From positions 124,001 to 188,000 of the forward strand of contig JABGQA010000058.1 of NCBI GenBank assembly GCA_018644665.1: a DNA stretch of 64,000 nucleotides. The letters are read 5' to 3'. Made by a program: the position numbers and the translations under genes. Source of the DNA: Candidatus Poribacteria bacterium. GTDB taxonomy: Bacteria > Poribacteria > WGA-4E > GCA-2687025. Below, one piece after another: positions 46,313 through 54,646 of this stretch (its first letter is position 1; each line of letters starts with the position of its first letter). The notes beneath the pieces were generated by a model. That model made no database searches and was not told the DNA's origin. It saw only the letters and a program-made list of their open reading frames with translations.

Positions 46313-47224
46313 CTACACGCGGGACACCAGAAGATCGCGCTGCGTCTCGAACTCTTCCTGCGAGATCATGTCAGTGTCACGGAGTTCCGCGATGTGCTCC
46401 AGCTCCGAAAGCGCTTCATGGCCGACGGCGTCCATGTTCGCCTCGTGGAGTTCGTCCTCGCTCCCGCCGAACAGCCCGCGAATCATCGCCTTGCCCAACA
46501 CCTGCGTGAGCATGGCAAAGAGGGCCAACCCGCACAGCGCGGTAATCGCGGCGACGCCCTGGCCGGCCAATGTCACGGGGAGGACATCCCCATAGCCGAC
46601 TGTCGTCATCGTTTGGACCGACCACCACATGGCAACGGGTATGTTGGTGAACTGCGTCCCGACGACAGAACTCTCTGCATAGTACATCAGCGCGCTGCTG
46701 ATGATGAGCACGGAGAACATCGTCAGGAAGTAGATCTCGAGGTCGAGCCGCATCGTGCCCTGCTCGCGTTCCGCTGCGGATTCCTTGTAGGCGTCGGTGA
46801 CTTGCCTCGCGAGCTTCAGAACTCGCAGGAGTCGCAGGAACCGGAGTACACGGAGCACACGCACGACTCGGATCTGCCGCATCGGCAGGAAGCCGATGAG
46901 CGACGGCAAGATGGCGACCAAATCGATGATGCCCCACGTGCCCAGCACGTGCGCGCGCCACGGCTTGGTGACGTATACGTTCGCGATGTACTCGACGACG
47001 AAGATCGTCACGACGACCGATTCCGCCACCGTGAAGAAGACGGCCCACCTCGTGGCCAGGTCGCCCACGGTTTCGAGCACGATGAGGGCGATTGAGACGA
47101 ATATCGCCCACATCACGACGTTGCTGACGCGCTGATACAGCGTCGAGGAGGTATTCGCGAACCCCTCGTGCATGAAGTTGTGGAAGGGAGCCCACCAAGA
47201 GCGTACGGTCGCACTGTCCTTCAT
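46313..47224 (-). CDS. Voltage-gated-type potassium channel with C-terminal SHOCT-like motif
   Basis: The 303-aa protein has six membrane helices. S4 is arginine-rich (RQIRVVRVLRVLRFLRLLR, residues 116-134). The selectivity filter is TTVGYGD near 207-213 between S5 and S6. After S6 is a cytoplasmic end containing ELEHIAELRDTDMISQEEFETQRDLLV, a SHOCT-like short helical motif that may drive oligomerisation. It should conduct K+ across the inner membrane. The ATG at 47224 follows AGGAAG. An upstream in-frame ATG at 47245 lacks a site. Confidence 0.92.
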   Translation of the reverse strand: MKDSATVRSWWAPFHNFMHEGFANTSSTLYQRVSNVVMWAIFVSIALIVLETVGDLATRWAVFFTVAESVVVTIFVVEYIANVYVTKPWRAHVLGTWGIIDLVAILPSLIGFLPMRQIRVVRVLRVLRFLRLLRVLKLARQVTDAYKESAAEREQGTMRLDLEIYFLTMFSVLIISSALMYYAESSVVGTQFTNIPVAMWWSVQTMTTVGYGDVLPVTLAGQGVAAITALCGLALFAMLTQVLGKAMIRGLFGGSEDELHEANMDAVGHEALSELEHIAELRDTDMISQEEFETQRDLLVSRV

Positions 47225-47415
47225 ACCGCTTCCTGAACCATCCATCGCGGGCGTCTGGCCGGCCGCAAACCATCGGTATTGTCGGCGACATCTGCGCCCG
47301 CGACAACCCACCCGGCAACCTGTGGCCGTGGGGTTGCGACCCGCCGAGCGGAGCCCGATGATAGGCGGCGCTGTTGCAGGTGCGCACACACTGGTCCATC
47401 TAAGAGGAGGTTCCG

Positions 47416-48213
47416 ATGACGAGAATTGTGAAGGCGAGTGTGGTGGTTGTGGCGCTGGGCGTGTGCATCGCCGCTGGCATTGCGCGCGCGGCGGACATCG
47501 ACCCGAGCATGGTGCTATACATGCCGTTCGACGACGTCGGCGCAGACGCGGCGACCGATTTCAGCAGCGTGGGCAACCACGGGGAGCTGATGAACGGCGC
47601 GGAGCTTACGGAGGAGGATCCTATATTCTTTGGCTCCCTGCTGCTGGAGCCGAACGCGTACGTCGAGGTGCCGGGACACGATTCGCTGAACCTGCAGGAC
47701 ATGACCCTCATGTTCTGGTGTCGCTTCGACGGCGAACCGGACGCCATCCAGAACGGGATCGAGCGTACCTCGGGCTGGGGCGCCGGCGAGTACAACCTCA
47801 ACGGCGACTACAACGGAGGCGTGATCCTACAGGTCTTCGATCTCGACGACGGATGCGATGACGAACTCCAGGTCGGGAACGTGGTTGACTTCACATGGCA
47901 CCACGTCGCCGCGACGTACGACAGCTCCGAGATCGTCATCTACATCGACGGCGACGATGTCGGCGGAGGCCCGTGCGAGGGCGAGATCGCCAAGGTGGCA
48001 ACGCCGCTGTACATCGGCGCGCGTGGGGGTAGCGGCCGTTTCACGCAGGGCGCTTACGACGAAATCCGCATGTACAACCGCCCGATGAAAAAGGCCGAGA
48101 TCGCGCAGATCATGAGCGAGGGGCCGATCGAACTCCTGGCCGTGGACCCGCGGGATCGCGCCGCCGTGACGTGGGGGACGCTGAAGACGGGCGTCCCGGC
48201 GCTGCACGACTAG
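47416..48213 (+). CDS. Secreted LamG/concanavalin-fold protein with AVDP tail
   Basis: The 265-aa protein has a signal peptide (residues 1-26, ASVVVVALGVCIAAGIARA) and one LamG/pentraxin-like jelly-roll: YMPFDDVGADAATDFSSVG, then SLLLEPNAYVEVPG, WHHVAATYDSSEIVIYIDG and YDEIRMYNRPMKKAEIAQIM. These domains usually bind carbohydrate or protein, often with calcium. The C-terminus AVDPRDRAAVTWGTLK plus a short extension matches the tails at 2216-2848 and 53754-54521. GAGGAGG precedes the ATG. It converges on the PhyH-HEAT gene with a 2-bp gap. Confidence 0.88.
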   Translation: MTRIVKASVVVVALGVCIAAGIARAADIDPSMVLYMPFDDVGADAATDFSSVGNHGELMNGAELTEEDPIFFGSLLLEPNAYVEVPGHDSLNLQDMTLMFWCRFDGEPDAIQNGIERTSGWGAGEYNLNGDYNGGVILQVFDLDDGCDDELQVGNVVDFTWHHVAATYDSSEIVIYIDGDDVGGGPCEGEIAKVATPLYIGARGGSGRFTQGAYDEIRMYNRPMKKAEIAQIMSEGPIELLAVDPRDRAAVTWGTLKTGVPALHD

Positions 48214-48215
48214 AC

Positions 48216-49595
48216 CTAGTAGTCGGAGCAGGCGGCCAGGTAGGCTGTCAGCGCGTCGTGCGCCGGCTGGGCTCCGATCGCGTCGAGCGCGTGGGCAGCG
48301 TTCGCTCGGACATAGTACGCCTCGTCTCCCAGGGCCGCGACGAGTTGCGGCAACGCGGCCACTGCGCGCGGGCCGATCCGGGTGAGGGCTACCGCCGCGT
48401 TGAGACGCACCCACTCTACTTCATCGGTGAGAAGCTGCCCCAACGCGCCGACGCCGTGCTCGACGCCGAGGTGGCCGAGAGCCTCCGCGGCGTTGCGTCG
48501 GACCCACGGCTCTTCGTCGTCGAGGCGTTGCGCCAGGGCGGGCACGGCGTCGGCGGCAGATCGACCGATGTCGCCAAGGGTGTTAGCCGCAGCGGCGCGA
48601 ACCGCCCACGAGTCGGATTCGAGCGCGTCCGTGAGAGCCGGAACCGCGGGGGCGCCGACCGCGCTGAGCGCGTAGCCAGCGTAGAGATGGCTCGGGTTCG
48701 TCATGCTGGCGGCGAGGTTCCCGTCGAGCCGCCTGTCCGCTTCATCACGGAGTGCGTCTACGAGCGGTGCGACGGCCCGCTCTCCCACACGCCCGAGCGC
48801 GTAGGCCGCGTTGAGACGCACGGTCTCCGCATCGTCCGACAGGGCGACGCACAGGTCTGCGACTTCCGCGCCGTCCCCGTGTCCTTCGTCCACGCCGCCG
48901 CAATGCCAGTTCCAGAGGCTCGCCCACATGCCGCGGTGGTCGTGCGAGTCGAGGTCGGCTGTGGCCGGGCAGTCGGGATCGGACGACTCCGAGTGGTCCC
49001 AGCTCGGCTCCGCCGGCTCCGCGGTGCGGATGAACAGCCATTTGTGCATGTAGCGCGGGACGTCGCTCAGGTTCGCGGTGGCGCGGTGCCAGGAGTCGTA
49101 GTGCACGATGCACACGCTCCCGGCGGCTCCGGTGAAGCACGCCTCGTCGTTGGACGGGCGCGTGCTGTGGTACTGGGCGCGCGGCACAACCGACGTCGGC
49201 CCCATGCTGTCGTCGATGTCGTGCGGGTAGTAGAACGCCATTGCCCAGCGGGCGCGGTGGTGACGGTTGTTCTCGTCCGCCTCGTAGCTGTCCAGGTGCA
49301 TCGCCTGCGCGGCGCTTTGGGGCGCGTTGAGATGGCAATGCCGGTGCGGATAGGCCCGGTAGCCCGGCCCCAGGACGCTCGTCAGCGCGCCGCTCACGGC
49401 GGAGTGCTCGAAGACCTCGGCCAGCTCCGGGACGGCGGCGAGGATGCCGTTGCCGACGTTGCCGCGCTCGGCGAACACTGCCTCAGTGTCCCGGTGTATC
49501 TGGGCGTGGAATTCGCTCGGGAAATCCGCGTGGACGACGGTGTAGCCGTCCGCGATAAAGTCCCACATCGCCTGGTCGTCCAGTAGCTGCGGCAT
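48216..49595 (-). CDS. PhyH-family dioxygenase fused to HEAT repeats
   Basis: The 459-aa protein joins two modules. Residues 1-230 are a PhyH-like oxygenase (WDFIADGYTVVHADFP; iron triad H100-x-D102 in AMHLDSYE and H170 in YDSWHRATAN). Residues about 245-455 are five or six HEAT/PBS-lyase-like repeats, e.g. VRLNAAYALGRVGERAVAPL, AVRAAAANTLGDIGRSAADAV and PWVRRNAAEALGHLG. HEAT repeats bind proteins, so the oxygenase may act on, or be docked to, a protein partner. No signal peptide. The ATG at 49595 lacks a strong ribosome site. Confidence 0.87.
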   Translation of the reverse strand: MPQLLDDQAMWDFIADGYTVVHADFPSEFHAQIHRDTEAVFAERGNVGNGILAAVPELAEVFEHSAVSGALTSVLGPGYRAYPHRHCHLNAPQSAAQAMHLDSYEADENNRHHRARWAMAFYYPHDIDDSMGPTSVVPRAQYHSTRPSNDEACFTGAAGSVCIVHYDSWHRATANLSDVPRYMHKWLFIRTAEPAEPSWDHSESSDPDCPATADLDSHDHRGMWASLWNWHCGGVDEGHGDGAEVADLCVALSDDAETVRLNAAYALGRVGERAVAPLVDALRDEADRRLDGNLAASMTNPSHLYAGYALSAVGAPAVPALTDALESDSWAVRAAAANTLGDIGRSAADAVPALAQRLDDEEPWVRRNAAEALGHLGVEHGVGALGQLLTDEVEWVRLNAAVALTRIGPRAVAALPQLVAALGDEAYYVRANAAHALDAIGAQPAHDALTAYLAACSDY

Positions 49596-49709
49596 GTCTT
49601 CGACGTGGCCTCTCGGGCCTGTGGCTGTAGCGTGCCCTCAGTATGTTCCCACGGGAGGCAGGCGGGCAACACGGGGACGAGTCCATCCACACAGTTGCGG
49701 AGCGGCGCC

Positions 49710-50597
49710 GTGCGCGAGGCTGACACGGGCAGACGGCCGGACTTCTATGTCGTCGGCGCGCCGAAGTGCGGTACCACCTCTCTGTATCAGTATCTCCGCC
49801 AACACCCCCAAGTGTTCATGCCCGACCGCAAGGAGCCGCACTACTTCACCGACGCTCACCAGCTACCGTCATCGTATCCGCGCATGGATGTCCACGAGTA
49901 CCTGGCGCTGTTCGCGGGCGCGCTGGAAGACCAGATCGCCGGCGAGGCCTCGGTGACTTACCTCACCTCGACGGGAGCGGCCGCGCGCATGCAGGAGTTC
50001 ACGCCCGCCGCGCGCATCGTCGTCCCGCTACGGAATCCCGTTGACCGCGCGTACTCGGAGTACTGGAACAGCCGTCGCGCCGGGATGCAACATCTCAGCT
50101 TCGCAGACGCCATCGCGGAGGAGTCCCAGCGCGACCCATGGCGGCGCTACGTCGGCAAGGGGTACTACGCCCAGCACGTAGGCCGGTTCATCGAGGCGTT
50201 CGGGGCCGACGCGGTGCACGTGTGCTTCTTCGACGATCTCGTGGCGGACCCGCGTCTGCTGTGCCGAGGGGTCTTCTCGTTCCTGGGCGTGGACCCGTCG
50301 GTTGAGGTCGATACGTCTACCGTCTACAACCGAGGAGGGGCGCCGCGCTGGAGGTCCGCCGGGGTGCTCCACACGGCGATCGCCCGGCGGGCTCAACCGG
50401 TGAGGCGAGCCATGGAGGCCGTCCTGCCGACTCGCCTGACTCTGGCTCTGAGGCGCGGATTCCGCCGACTGATGATCCGAGCGGATGTGCCGCCGATGCA
50501 GGCCGATACTCGGCGCCACCTGCAGCAGTTGTACGCAGCGGACATCGAGCAACTTCAGCGCATCACGGGTACAAGCTTGGCCCATTGGCTTGTATGA
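49710..50597 (+). CDS. PAPS-dependent sulfotransferase
   Basis: The 295-aa enzyme has the 5'-phosphosulfate loop GAPKCGTTSLYQYL near the start and the 3'-phosphate site RNPVDRAYSEYWNSRR. KEPHYFTD and FFDDLVADPRLLCRGVFSFLG are typical of heparan-sulfate-type (Sulfotransfer_1) enzymes. It transfers sulfate from PAPS to a glycan or small molecule. The start is GTG at 49710 with GGAG upstream; the frame is open further 5' without similarity. It is divergent from the PhyH-HEAT gene. Together with the sulfatase at 3098, it shows sulfated substrates matter to this organism (inference). Confidence 0.9.
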   Translation: MREADTGRRPDFYVVGAPKCGTTSLYQYLRQHPQVFMPDRKEPHYFTDAHQLPSSYPRMDVHEYLALFAGALEDQIAGEASVTYLTSTGAAARMQEFTPAARIVVPLRNPVDRAYSEYWNSRRAGMQHLSFADAIAEESQRDPWRRYVGKGYYAQHVGRFIEAFGADAVHVCFFDDLVADPRLLCRGVFSFLGVDPSVEVDTSTVYNRGGAPRWRSAGVLHTAIARRAQPVRRAMEAVLPTRLTLALRRGFRRLMIRADVPPMQADTRRHLQQLYAADIEQLQRITGTSLAHWLV

Positions 50598-50642
50598 CAC
50601 GTCGTCGTGGTCGCCTAACGTCGACCGGCGCCGACGTCCTGC

Positions 50643-52304
50643 TTAGCGCCCTTCGCCCTCTGTGAGCGTCATGATTTGCGGGGCGGGAACGTCGCGCCAG
50701 CGGTCGACCAGGCCGGTCGGCCAGCGCACCTCGACTAGCTCCGCGGTCGCGTGGCGCCCGAGCCCGAACAGCACGCGAAGATCACCTTGGGACAGGTATC
50801 CAGAGCCGCTCCGCACCTCCTTGACCTGGGAGAGTCCACCCGCGACCACTCGGATACGCGCCCCGATTCCATCCCGATTGCTGACGGTCCCTACCGTTCG
50901 GCACATCAGCCATTGGTTCGCGGCGCCTCCGTCGTTTCGCAACAGTCTGGCGGCGCGATTCGAGTTGGTCAGGAACAGGTCAACATCGCCGTCGTTGTCT
51001 ATGTCGCCCGCCGCCACGCCACGGGACACCTCCACGGTAAGGGCAGCGACGCCGGTCTCGACAGACACGTCGGCGAACCTACCGTCCCCGCGGTTCCGCA
51101 GGAGGACATCGGGCTGGGCGTAGGACTCGTCGGAGAAGAGGGCAATGTTGTCCTGTAGATGTCCGCTCGCGATGTATATGTCCGACTGACCGTCGTTGTC
51201 GTAGTCGAGGAACTCGGCGGACCACTGGAATCGCGGCAGCGTCACCTGCCCGACGCCAGATGGGAACGAGACGTCCGCGAACATGCCGAGCCCTTCGTTC
51301 CGAAACACCAGCGCGGGAGCGGCGGCGGCGTTGCTGACGACGAGGTCGAGCCGGCCGTCGTTGTCCATGTCGCCAAACGACGCGCCCATGCCACTGCCCG
51401 GCATGCCGTCTTGGTCGTACGCCACACCCGCGAACGGCGCCGCGTTCGTGAAGGAGCCGTCGCCGTTGTTGCGGTAGAGGAAGTCCGGCTCCATGTCGTT
51501 GGCGATGTGCATGTCCGGGTCGCCGTCGTCGTCATAGTCCCCGACGGCGAGCGCGAGTCCGAGCCCCCTCCCGGTGATGCCGGCCGCGGCGGTGACGTCC
51601 GCGAACGTCCCGTCGCCGTTGTTGCGGTAGAGGATGTCCGGCTCGCTCACGAACACGCTGCCGGCGATCTGGTCGACAGGGCTGGCGTATGTACGCACGC
51701 CTTTCGTCTCCCATCGCTCGTCCCGGTCCGTCGAGAACTCCATGTAGTTGACTACGTAGAGGTCCAGGAAGCCGTCCCGATCGTAGTCAAGGAAGGCGCA
51801 ACTCGTGCCCCAGCGCGCATCACCGACGCCTGCGTGGGCCGTGGCGTCCGTGAACGTCCCGTCGCCGTCGTTGTGGTAGAGGACGTTGGCGCCGTAGTTC
51901 GTGACGTAGATGTCGGGGCGACCGTCGTTGTCGTAATCGGCTACCGCGCAGCCCACTCCATAGCCCGTGTGCCCAACGCCGGCCTCCGCCGTCACATCGT
52001 CGAAGTGGCCGGAACCGTCGTTGCGGTAGAGCGCGTTCGTGGGTGGAGAAGGGGAGTGAGCGCCTGGCAGGTCCGCCGCGTTCACGATGTAAAGGTCGAT
52101 GTCACCGTCGCTGTCGTAGTCGAGGAATGCCGCTCCCGACCCGAGCGTCTCCGGCAGGTACTTCCGGCCGCTACGGCCGTCTGTGTGCCGAAAGCGAATG
52201 CCCGAGTCGGCTGTGGCGTCGACGTACCTGACCTGCGCGAGCGCCTTAGTTACGGCCGCCACCGACAGTAGCGCGCAGATGAGAAAGACGCGCGACCCGC
52301 TCAC
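50643..52304 (-). CDS. Secreted FG-GAP/VCBS repeat protein with ASPIC/UnbV C-terminal domain
   Basis: The 553-aa protein has a signal peptide (FLICALLSVAAVTKALAQ). It then has about seven FG-GAP/VCBS-type blades with calcium-binding DxDxDG loops (DYDSDGDIDLY, DYDNDGRPDIY, DYDRDGFLDLY, DYDDDGDPDMH, DMDNDGRLDLV, DYDNDGQSDIY, DIDNDGDVDLF). The ASPIC/UnbV domain ends it (GIGARIRVVAGGLSQVKEVR, VEVRWPTGLVDRWRDVP). This is the CRTAC1-like architecture, an integrin-like propeller for adhesion or surface attachment. GTG at 52304 overlaps the TPR gene stop (GTGA). Confidence 0.9.
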   Translation of the reverse strand: MSGSRVFLICALLSVAAVTKALAQVRYVDATADSGIRFRHTDGRSGRKYLPETLGSGAAFLDYDSDGDIDLYIVNAADLPGAHSPSPPTNALYRNDGSGHFDDVTAEAGVGHTGYGVGCAVADYDNDGRPDIYVTNYGANVLYHNDGDGTFTDATAHAGVGDARWGTSCAFLDYDRDGFLDLYVVNYMEFSTDRDERWETKGVRTYASPVDQIAGSVFVSEPDILYRNNGDGTFADVTAAAGITGRGLGLALAVGDYDDDGDPDMHIANDMEPDFLYRNNGDGSFTNAAPFAGVAYDQDGMPGSGMGASFGDMDNDGRLDLVVSNAAAAPALVFRNEGLGMFADVSFPSGVGQVTLPRFQWSAEFLDYDNDGQSDIYIASGHLQDNIALFSDESYAQPDVLLRNRGDGRFADVSVETGVAALTVEVSRGVAAGDIDNDGDVDLFLTNSNRAARLLRNDGGAANQWLMCRTVGTVSNRDGIGARIRVVAGGLSQVKEVRSGSGYLSQGDLRVLFGLGRHATAELVEVRWPTGLVDRWRDVPAPQIMTLTEGEGR

Positions 52305-53749
52305 CGGGCGCCCTCCGCGAGTATCTGGGACAGCCTCTCGCGGAACGCCTTGTCGTCGGGCGCAAGTCCCACCGCGATGCGCGCCGCTGCCTCCGCACGG
52401 TCGAATTCCCCGCGACGTAGGCGCACCCACGCAAGTGTATCGTGGTAGTTCGCGGAGTCAGGCCGCAGCCGTGTGGCGATTTCCGCGTGCTCGGCCGCAT
52501 CGTCCAGGGCCTCGCCGTCGTCCGCGTACAGCATCGCGAGGTTGTTGTGGGCAGCGGGAAGCAGGGGGTCGCGTGTGATGACCTCGCAGTAGGCGTCGAT
52601 GGCACCGGCCACGTCCCCGAGCTTCCCAAGCACGACCGCCAGATTGTGGTACGCCGGCGCCATCTTCGGCGCGACGTGGATGGCCTTCCGGTACGCGACC
52701 GCGGCGAGGTCGTGCCGTCCGCGGGCGGCGTGGATCGCGCCGAGGTAGTTGTGGCTCTCCGCGTCGTCGGGATGCGTCTTTGCGCGCAGCGTGGCCTTCG
52801 CCAGCAGGGGGTCGGTGCGCCTGAGGGACTCGAACGTCGCCATCGCCGCCTGGGCGTCCTGCTTGCGGCCTAACGACATGTAGAGCCGGGCCAAGCCGTA
52901 GTGCGCATCGCTGTAGTCGGGCCGCAGCTCGATCGCGCGGCGGTACTCGGCGAGCGCCGACTCGTCGAGGGCCCGCTTCGCGTATGCCTGCGCCAGGCCG
53001 TAGTGGATTGCCGGCCGGTCGGGATTGCGCCCATTCGCCGCCGTGTACGCGTCGATAGACTCGTCTGGCCTGCCCATGTCGAGGTACAGCGCGCCCAGCG
53101 CGGCGTACGCGTCGACGAAGTCGGGGTGGATCTCGACCGCGCGCGTGAACGCTGCGGCCGCGTCGTCGAACGACCCTTGCGCGCGATGGACACGCCCGAG
53201 GTTGTAGTGCGGGGACGGGTCCGCCGGATTCAGCTCCATGGCCCGGCGATAGGAGTCGGTGGCCGCAGCGTACTGCTTCAGGTGCGAGCGCGCGACACCC
53301 ATGTCCTGATGCGCCGCCGCGTGGTCGGGAGCTAGGGCGAGGACACGTCCGTAGGCGGCGATCGCGCCGCCGTAATCCTGCAATTCGGCGTACGCGGCGG
53401 CTACGCCGTAGTGGGCTTCAACGAGAGCTGCGTCCAGCCGCGCCGCTTCGTCGAAGGCAGGCAACGCGCGCCCCGGTTCTCCCATCCGCATGTGCGCAGC
53501 GCCAAGAAGGACATGGGCCGCGGCGAAGTCCGGTCGGAGTGCGATTGCCTCCGCGGACGCTTCGGCGGCCTCGTTGTACTCACGCTGCTCTATGAGCGTG
53601 TGGGCGTGTCGGACTAGCGCCTCTGCTCTGTCGGCCGCACCGGGAGGCGCCGTCGCGGCATACGTCGGTAGCCACGCGTCCCAAGCGAGGATTGCCGCGA
53701 GGGCCACCGTTCGCCAATCGCGTACAGCGTGTCCCGCGAGCGCAACCAC
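52301..53749 (-). CDS. TPR-repeat protein
   Basis: The 482-aa protein begins with a hydrophobic export-type segment (VALAAILAWDAWLPTYAATA). About eleven TPRs follow, such as YNEAAEASAEAIALRPDFAA, YGGAIAAYGRVLALAPDHAA and HDLAAVAYRKAIHVAPKMAP. It is probably a periplasmic or membrane-linked scaffold. GTG at 53749 lies 4 bp after the LamG gene stop, and its own stop overlaps the ASPIC/UnbV start. TPR plus ASPIC/UnbV neighbours are common in such genomes. Confidence 0.88.
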   Translation of the reverse strand: MVALAGHAVRDWRTVALAAILAWDAWLPTYAATAPPGAADRAEALVRHAHTLIEQREYNEAAEASAEAIALRPDFAAAHVLLGAAHMRMGEPGRALPAFDEAARLDAALVEAHYGVAAAYAELQDYGGAIAAYGRVLALAPDHAAAHQDMGVARSHLKQYAAATDSYRRAMELNPADPSPHYNLGRVHRAQGSFDDAAAAFTRAVEIHPDFVDAYAALGALYLDMGRPDESIDAYTAANGRNPDRPAIHYGLAQAYAKRALDESALAEYRRAIELRPDYSDAHYGLARLYMSLGRKQDAQAAMATFESLRRTDPLLAKATLRAKTHPDDAESHNYLGAIHAARGRHDLAAVAYRKAIHVAPKMAPAYHNLAVVLGKLGDVAGAIDAYCEVITRDPLLPAAHNNLAMLYADDGEALDDAAEHAEIATRLRPDSANYHDTLAWVRLRRGEFDRAEAAARIAVGLAPDDKAFRERLSQILAEGAR

Positions 53750-53753
53750 AGGG

Positions 53754-54521
53754 TCAGCGACGCGCCTTCACGGCGGCCCATGTCGTGGCGACCTTGCCTC
53801 CGGGGTCGACCGCAAGGAACTCGCCCTCCATGATGCTCTCGATCTCGGCCGCCGCGATGGCGCGGCTGAACAGGAACACCTCGTCGATCGTGCCGGCGAA
53901 GAATTCCTGGCCCGGGTGCCGCGCGCCGATCATGATCGACCCGTCGATCGCGTCCGCCTCCGGCGGGTCGGCAGCCTCGAACACGGGTTCAGCGTCGAAG
54001 TACACAGTGACGGCTTCGGCGACATCGTATGTCACCGCGAGGTGAGTCCAGTCGGTCGTGAGAGGATCGCCGGTCATGGCCCGCTGCGCCCACGCGCCGC
54101 CAGCAGTGGACCACACGTACACGCTCTGGTTCGAGTTGTAGATGGTCGCCCATTTCAATGTCCCGGCGCCGACCATATAGTTCCAGTCAGCGAGCTGGTC
54201 GTCGGATCTCTGCACCCAAAACGCGGCTGTGAACGCCGTCGTCAACTGGAGAGTGTCGGTGACGGGGATCTGTACGTACTGGCCCTGCGTGGCGTCGAAC
54301 TCGAGTGCGGACCCAGACTGACCGGCTACCCAGGAAGGCCCGGCAATGAGTTCACCGTCGTGTCCGTACTGCGAGGCGTCGGCAGCAACTGCCCCGCCGT
54401 CCTCGTCGAACGACAGGTATGCGACGAGGGAATCGTCATCGAGACCGGCGCGCGCGGTCCATGCAACCGCGAGCAGCAGCAGGCCAACGAGCCCGGGATA
54501 CAACGGTCGGAATCGAGCCAT
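53754..54521 (-). CDS. Secreted LamG protein with AVDP tail, first gene of a three-gene operon
   Basis: The 255-aa protein has a signal peptide (VGLLLLAVAWTARA) and a single LamG jelly-roll: LVAYLSFDEDGGAVAADASQ, ALEFDATQGQYVQIPVTDTL, WTHLAVTYDVAEAVTVYFDA and IDEVFLFSRAIAAAEIESIM. It ends AVDPGGKVATTWAAVK and four or five basic residues, the same tail as at 47416-48213 and 2216-2848. AAGGAGAAG precedes the ATG. It heads the LamG-TPR-ASPIC/UnbV operon, suggesting a shared surface structure. Confidence 0.9.
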   Translation of the reverse strand: MARFRPLYPGLVGLLLLAVAWTARAGLDDDSLVAYLSFDEDGGAVAADASQYGHDGELIAGPSWVAGQSGSALEFDATQGQYVQIPVTDTLQLTTAFTAAFWVQRSDDQLADWNYMVGAGTLKWATIYNSNQSVYVWSTAGGAWAQRAMTGDPLTTDWTHLAVTYDVAEAVTVYFDAEPVFEAADPPEADAIDGSIMIGARHPGQEFFAGTIDEVFLFSRAIAAAEIESIMEGEFLAVDPGGKVATTWAAVKARR

Positions 54522-54646
54522 CGTCTTCTCCTTCGGTCTTAGCCGCGGCTGTCGACATCGGCGACGCCGTGAAGTCGCTCAGACGGTAGTGCAAAGCAAG
54601 GCCGTCGGCAACATCGCAGGGCGTGACCGCGCCGCCAGCGGCGACC

